From CAZAYP01 sp964489425 [NCBI: uncultured Verrucomicrobiota bacterium] (GTDB lineage Bacteria > Verrucomicrobiota > Kiritimatiellia > RZYC01), in assembly GCA_964489425.1 (NCBI GenBank), contig CAZAYP010000008.1, forward strand, positions 38,435 through 102,434: a stretch of 64,000 nucleotides of DNA, read 5' to 3'. The notes below the pieces were generated by a model. It was not told the origin of the DNA, made no database searches, and saw only the letters and a list, made by a program, of their open reading frames with translations. Of the stretch, positions 60,665 to 64,000 are shown in pieces. Position numbers and translations under genes: made by a program. The number at the start of each line of letters is the position of its first letter. The first letter of the stretch is position 1.

Positions 60665-62339
60665 GCAGCTGGCCGCGATCGCGCGCCTCACGCCCGCCGA
60701 GACCGAGGCCCGCGCGCGCCGCTGCAACGGGGACCAGTATGCGCTGGTGCGCACCCTGGCCCACGACGCCCCGCACCTGAAGGAGGCGCTCGGCAAGCTG
60801 TGGGGCGACCAGCTGGGCGTGGCCTACGTGAACCTCCAGACGAGCATCGTCCACCCGGACACCCTGCAGAAGATCCCGCGCGACTTCGCGCTCCGCTACG
60901 GCGTCCTGCCCCTCTACGAGTTCGACGACGTGGTCACCATCGCCACCGCCACCCCCGGGGACCCGGACCTGGAACACCGCATCCAGAACACCCTGCACCT
61001 GTTCATCAGCCAGGTGTTTTCGTTCCCGGAGGAGATCCAGGAGGCCATCGCCATCCACTACCAGACGCGCGATGAGCTGAGCGCGCTGCTCAAGGCCGTC
61101 ACCCTGGAGGACGGCTCGCTGAGCCAGGAGATGGTCACGGTCGAGCAGTTGCGCCGCCAGGCGGGCGACGAGTACATCATCAAGTTCGCCCAGGGGTTGC
61201 TGATGCTGGCGCTGAGCCAGCGCGCCAGCGACATCCACATCGAGCCGCGCGACCTGCACCTCAGCATCCGCTTCCGCATCGACGGCCTGCTCCAGGAGCA
61301 GCTCACCCTGGACCCGCAGTTGCTGAACGCGCTGGTCAGCCGCCTGAAAATATTGGCCGGCGCCGACATCTCCGAGCGGCGCAAGCCGCAGGACGGCCGG
61401 ATCAAGCTCGAGTTGCCCAGCCGGGTGGTGGACCTGCGCTTCTCCACGGTGCCGACGATCTACGGGGAAAAGGTGGTGCTGCGGATCCTCGGCCAGAACA
61501 CGATGAAGGGCGTGCCGGACCTGGCCACGCTCGACCTGTCCGTGTCCGTGCGCGAGAAAATCGCCATGGTCAGCCACAGCCCCAACGGGGTGTTCTTCGT
61601 CACCGGGCCCACGGGCTCGGGCAAGACCACGACCCTGTACTCCATCCTCAAGAGCATCAACCAGCCGGACATCAACATCATGACCATCGAGGACCCGGTG
61701 GAGTACCGCCTCGAAGGGCTGAACCAGATCCAGGTCAACCCCACGATCGGGCTGGATTTCTCCACGGCGCTGCGCGCGTTCCTGCGCCAGGACCCGGACG
61801 TGATCCTGATCGGCGAGATCCGCGACGTGGCGTCCGCCAAGATCGCTTCCCAGGCGGCGCTCACCGGCCACCTGGTGTTCGCCACCCTGCACACCAACAA
61901 CTGCCTGCAGGCCGTCAGCCGCATGATCGAGATCGGCGTCGAGCCGTTCCTGGTGGCCCCGTCGCTGATCGCCCTCATGGCCCAGCGCCTTGTGCGGCGC
62001 ATCTGCCCGCACTGCAAGGAGTCTTACGCGGCCGCGGCCGCGGAAATCACGGACAACTTCACCGGCGACCCGCCGGCGGAGCCCCTCCGGCTGTACCGCG
62101 GCGCCGGGTGCGCCCGCTGTAACCAGACCGGCTACACCGGCCGCCTGGCGGTGCACGAAATATTTGTCGTGACGCCCGAGGTCCGCAAGCTGATCTCCGA
62201 CGGCGCCTCGATCATGCAGATCGAAACCCAGGCCCGCGTCCAGGGGTTCAAGCCCCTGCGCTACGACGGCCTGAAAAAAGCCATCCGCGGCCTGACCACC
62301 CTGCGCGAGGTCGACCGCATCACCTACACCAGCGAATAA
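60633..62339 (+). CDS. Type II secretion / type IV pilus assembly ATPase (GspE/PilB family)
   Basis: 568 residues from GTG 60633. The N-terminal GspE domain (LGKLWGDQLGVAYVNLQTSIV) is followed by the ATPase domain. Walker A is GPTGSGKTT (residues 325-333), the Asp box is IMTIEDPVEYRLEG, Walker B is VILIGEIRD, and the His box is GHLVFATLHTNN. A zinc-type tetracysteine is split as CPHCKE ... CARCNQTG. It powers pseudopilus or pilus assembly. It follows a receiver gene and a small ORF in one operon; gspG is 16 kb away. Confidence 0.92.
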   Translation: MTATKTEPFLEQLAAIARLTPAETEARARRCNGDQYALVRTLAHDAPHLKEALGKLWGDQLGVAYVNLQTSIVHPDTLQKIPRDFALRYGVLPLYEFDDVVTIATATPGDPDLEHRIQNTLHLFISQVFSFPEEIQEAIAIHYQTRDELSALLKAVTLEDGSLSQEMVTVEQLRRQAGDEYIIKFAQGLLMLALSQRASDIHIEPRDLHLSIRFRIDGLLQEQLTLDPQLLNALVSRLKILAGADISERRKPQDGRIKLELPSRVVDLRFSTVPTIYGEKVVLRILGQNTMKGVPDLATLDLSVSVREKIAMVSHSPNGVFFVTGPTGSGKTTTLYSILKSINQPDINIMTIEDPVEYRLEGLNQIQVNPTIGLDFSTALRAFLRQDPDVILIGEIRDVASAKIASQAALTGHLVFATLHTNNCLQAVSRMIEIGVEPFLVAPSLIALMAQRLVRRICPHCKESYAAAAAEITDNFTGDPPAEPLRLYRGAGCARCNQTGYTGRLAVHEIFVVTPEVRKLISDGASIMQIETQARVQGFKPLRYDGLKKAIRGLTTLREVDRITYTSE

Positions 62340-62355
62340 GCCAAGGAATCCCGCC

Positions 62356-63507
62356 ATGCCCCGCCGTACCCCATCCGCCCGCGCTCCTGCCCGCCCTTCC
62401 CGCGCCCCGGCCCGCCGCCTGCGCACGGTCGACTGGGTGCCGCGCCAGCCCGGCCGCCTGGTGCCCGGCCAGGTGCGCATGGTGGACCAGACCCGCCTGC
62501 CCGAGGAGCTGGCGTACTTGGAAACCGACGATCTCCAAACGATTTGGCAAGCCATCAAGACCCTCCAGGTGCGTGGGGCCCCGGCCATTGGCGTGGCCGC
62601 CGCCATGGGCGTGGCGGCCGCGGCCCAGTCCGCTCCGGCGGCCACCGGCGCGGAGCTCGTGGCCGCGGCCTTGGCGGCGGCCGACTACCTGGCCACGTCC
62701 CGGCCCACGGCGATCAACCTGTTCTGGGCGCTGGAACGGATGCGGGCCACGGCGCGCGCGGGCGCCCACCAGCCGCCAGCCGCGCTGGCCGAGCGCCTGG
62801 CGCGCGAGGCCGTGGCCATCCGCGACGAGGACGCCCGCATGTGCGAGGCCATCGGCCGCCACGGCGTGACCCTGCTCCGGAACGGGTGGGGCGTGCTGAC
62901 CCACTGCAACGCGGGCGGCCTGGCCACCGCGGAACTGGGCTCGGCCCTGGCCCCGGTGTACATCGCCCACGAGCGCGGGATGCGCATCAAGGTGTTCTCG
63001 GACGAAACCCGGCCCCTCCTGCAAGGCTCGCGCCTTACCGCCTGGGAACTGGGCCGGGCCGGCATCGACGTGACCGTGATCTGCGACAACATGGCCGCGG
63101 ACGTGATGCGCCGCGGCTGGGTCCAGGCGGTGCTCGTGGGCGCGGACCGCATCGCGGCCAACGGCGACGCGGCCAACAAGATCGGCACGTACGGCCTGGC
63201 CACCCTGGCGCGCGCCCACCGCCTGCCGTTCTACGTGCTGGCGCCCAGCAGCAGCTTTGATCTCAGCCTGGCCAGCGGCGCGGATATCCCGATCGAGCAG
63301 CGCGATGCGCAGGAGGTCATCCACGGCTTTGGCCGCCGCACTGCGCCGCGCGATGCCCAGGTGTACAACCCGGCCTTCGATGTCACGCCGGCACGCCTGA
63401 TCACCGCGATCGTCTGCGAAAAAGGCATCGTCCGGCCGCCGTATAAGACCGGCCTCGCCCGCCTGCTGCGCTCCGCGGCGCCGGCGCCGCGGAGGCGCAA
63501 ATCATGA
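62356..63507 (+). CDS. mtnA: S-methyl-5-thioribose-1-phosphate isomerase
   Basis: 383 residues; methionine salvage enzyme converting MTR-1-P to MTRu-1-P. Motifs: TLQVRGAPAIGVAAAMG, the catalytic Cys in THCNAGGLAT, the catalytic Asp in VICDNMAADVM, and VGADRIAANGDAANKIGTY. The N-terminus has an extra Arg/Ala/Pro-rich 20 residues (RRTPSARAPARPSRAPARR) that may be non-native or reflect a later start. It is coupled to the next receiver gene by ATGA. Confidence 0.93.
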   Translation: MPRRTPSARAPARPSRAPARRLRTVDWVPRQPGRLVPGQVRMVDQTRLPEELAYLETDDLQTIWQAIKTLQVRGAPAIGVAAAMGVAAAAQSAPAATGAELVAAALAAADYLATSRPTAINLFWALERMRATARAGAHQPPAALAERLAREAVAIRDEDARMCEAIGRHGVTLLRNGWGVLTHCNAGGLATAELGSALAPVYIAHERGMRIKVFSDETRPLLQGSRLTAWELGRAGIDVTVICDNMAADVMRRGWVQAVLVGADRIAANGDAANKIGTYGLATLARAHRLPFYVLAPSSSFDLSLASGADIPIEQRDAQEVIHGFGRRTAPRDAQVYNPAFDVTPARLITAIVCEKGIVRPPYKTGLARLLRSAAPAPRRRKS

Positions 63508-64000
63508 CCGCCCCGCCCGCGCCCGTTCCCGGCAAGCCCCTGGCCGGCAAGCGCATCCTGACCATCGACGACAACGCGGCCATCCGCAACATGGTCGTCT
63601 ACATTTTCAACGCCGAGAAGGCGCGCGTGGAGCAGGCGCGCGACATGGAGACCGGCCTGGAGAAGCTGCGCGCCGCGCAGGCCGCGGGCCAGTCCATGGA
63701 CCTCGTGTTCCTCGACATCACCCTGCCGGGCAAGCCCGGCGACGAGCTGCTGCGGATCGCGCGCGAAGACGCGGCCCTGCGCGATCTGCCGATCATCGTC
63801 CTGACGTCCAGCTCCTCGCGCGCCCAGTTCCAAAAATGCAGCCAGCACGGCATCAACGGCTACATCGTCAAGCCGCCCTCCCGCGAGCGGCTCCTGCAGG
63901 AAGCGTGCAACGCGCTGCACCTGAGCGATCCCTACCAGGGCGCGGCGCCCGCGCCCGCCCCGGCGCCGGCCGCCCCCGGGCCGCAGTCCGCAACCCCGGC
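63504..64000 (+). CDS. Response regulator receiver protein, 3' truncated by window
   Basis: A receiver domain from ATG 63504: ILTIDDNAAIRNMVVYIF, phosphoacceptor Asp in LVFLDITLPGKPG, Thr/Ser in IIVLTSSSS, and Lys in GYIVKPPS. After about residue 140 the sequence becomes an Ala/Pro linker (GAAPAPAPAPAAPG) and stays open to the window edge, so an output or second domain may follow. It is the second receiver in this operon. Confidence 0.85.
   Translation, partial: MTAPPAPVPGKPLAGKRILTIDDNAAIRNMVVYIFNAEKARVEQARDMETGLEKLRAAQAAGQSMDLVFLDITLPGKPGDELLRIAREDAALRDLPIIVLTSSSSRAQFQKCSQHGINGYIVKPPSRERLLQEACNALHLSDPYQGAAPAPAPAPAAPGPQSATP

Noticed and set aside
1-64000. tRNA, rRNA, CRISPR, riboswitch or prophage
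   Set aside because: I checked the intergenic gaps by eye and saw no cloverleaf, repeat-spacer array, known riboswitch core or phage structural genes. Covariance-model searches could still find small RNAs.

Overview
The window is a GC-rich, densely packed bacterial chromosome segment with no rRNA, tRNA, phage or CRISPR locus that I can see. The organism has an outer membrane with LPS (Kdo transferase, a PagL-like lipid A deacylase, LolA-like and lipoprotein genes). It also has type II secretion or type IV pilus parts and an electron-bifurcating-type [FeFe] hydrogenase, so it is probably an anaerobe. Large secreted proteins end in an FYRV-type tail, or carry a 'NGIPDWWAWQYFG ... DPDEDDYNNGDEY' stretch. 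I associate these with the Verrucomicrobiota/Kiritimatiellota/Lentisphaerota part of the PVC group. That placement is an inference from protein style, not a phylogeny.

Layout. 1-6.6 kb holds a XerC-type recombinase (cut by the window edge), Kdo transferase, a DUF2059 protein with adenosine deaminase, mannose-6-phosphate isomerase and an ApgM-like mutase. 6.7-12.7 kb is one 2013-residue secreted protein with beta-propeller repeats and a gingipain-like (C25) protease domain. Leucyl-tRNA synthetase and a small secreted protein follow.

16.5-38.1 kb is the most interesting part: an aryl-polyene-type biosynthetic cluster in two converging arms. The plus arm (16.5-27.7 kb) encodes an ApeP-like dehydratase, an aromatic amino acid ammonia-lyase, a LolA-like carrier, an MMPL exporter, a lipoprotein, a radical SAM enzyme, an acyl carrier protein, a ketosynthase, a Cys-less ketosynthase partner and a PagL-like protein. 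The minus arm (38.1-28.8 kb) encodes a PlsC acyltransferase, a PaaK-like ligase, an ApeI-like dehydratase, a thioesterase, a ketosynthase fused to a second degenerate ketosynthase domain, two more radical SAM enzymes, and a degenerate glycosyltransferase/DUF2062/acyltransferase fusion. The inferred logic is as follows. The lyase makes an aryl-acrylate starter and the ligase activates it. The KS pairs and dehydratases extend it on the ACP, acyltransferases attach it to a lipid carrier, and the LolA/MMPL/lipoprotein set moves it to the outer membrane. The three radical SAM proteins and the absence of a ketoreductase set this cluster apart from the classical layout.

38.9-53.7 kb carries a glycosylase-like Fe-S protein, secreted and envelope proteins, an RluA pseudouridine synthase, a family B DNA polymerase overlapping two pseudopilin genes, MurB, RecD2, a nuclease-fold protein, an archaemetzincin-like protein that has lost its zinc ligands, and a TPR membrane protein. 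53.8-59.9 kb is a hydCBA [FeFe] hydrogenase operon whose HydB is fused to a GltD/NfnB-like flavoprotein, plus a CBS protein. 60.1-64 kb is an operon of response regulator, small ORF, GspE/PilB ATPase, MtnA and a second response regulator that runs off the window.

A family of about 210-bp elements with 27-nt inverted repeat ends occurs three times. Each copy sits immediately after a stop codon and has the same polarity relative to the gene it follows.
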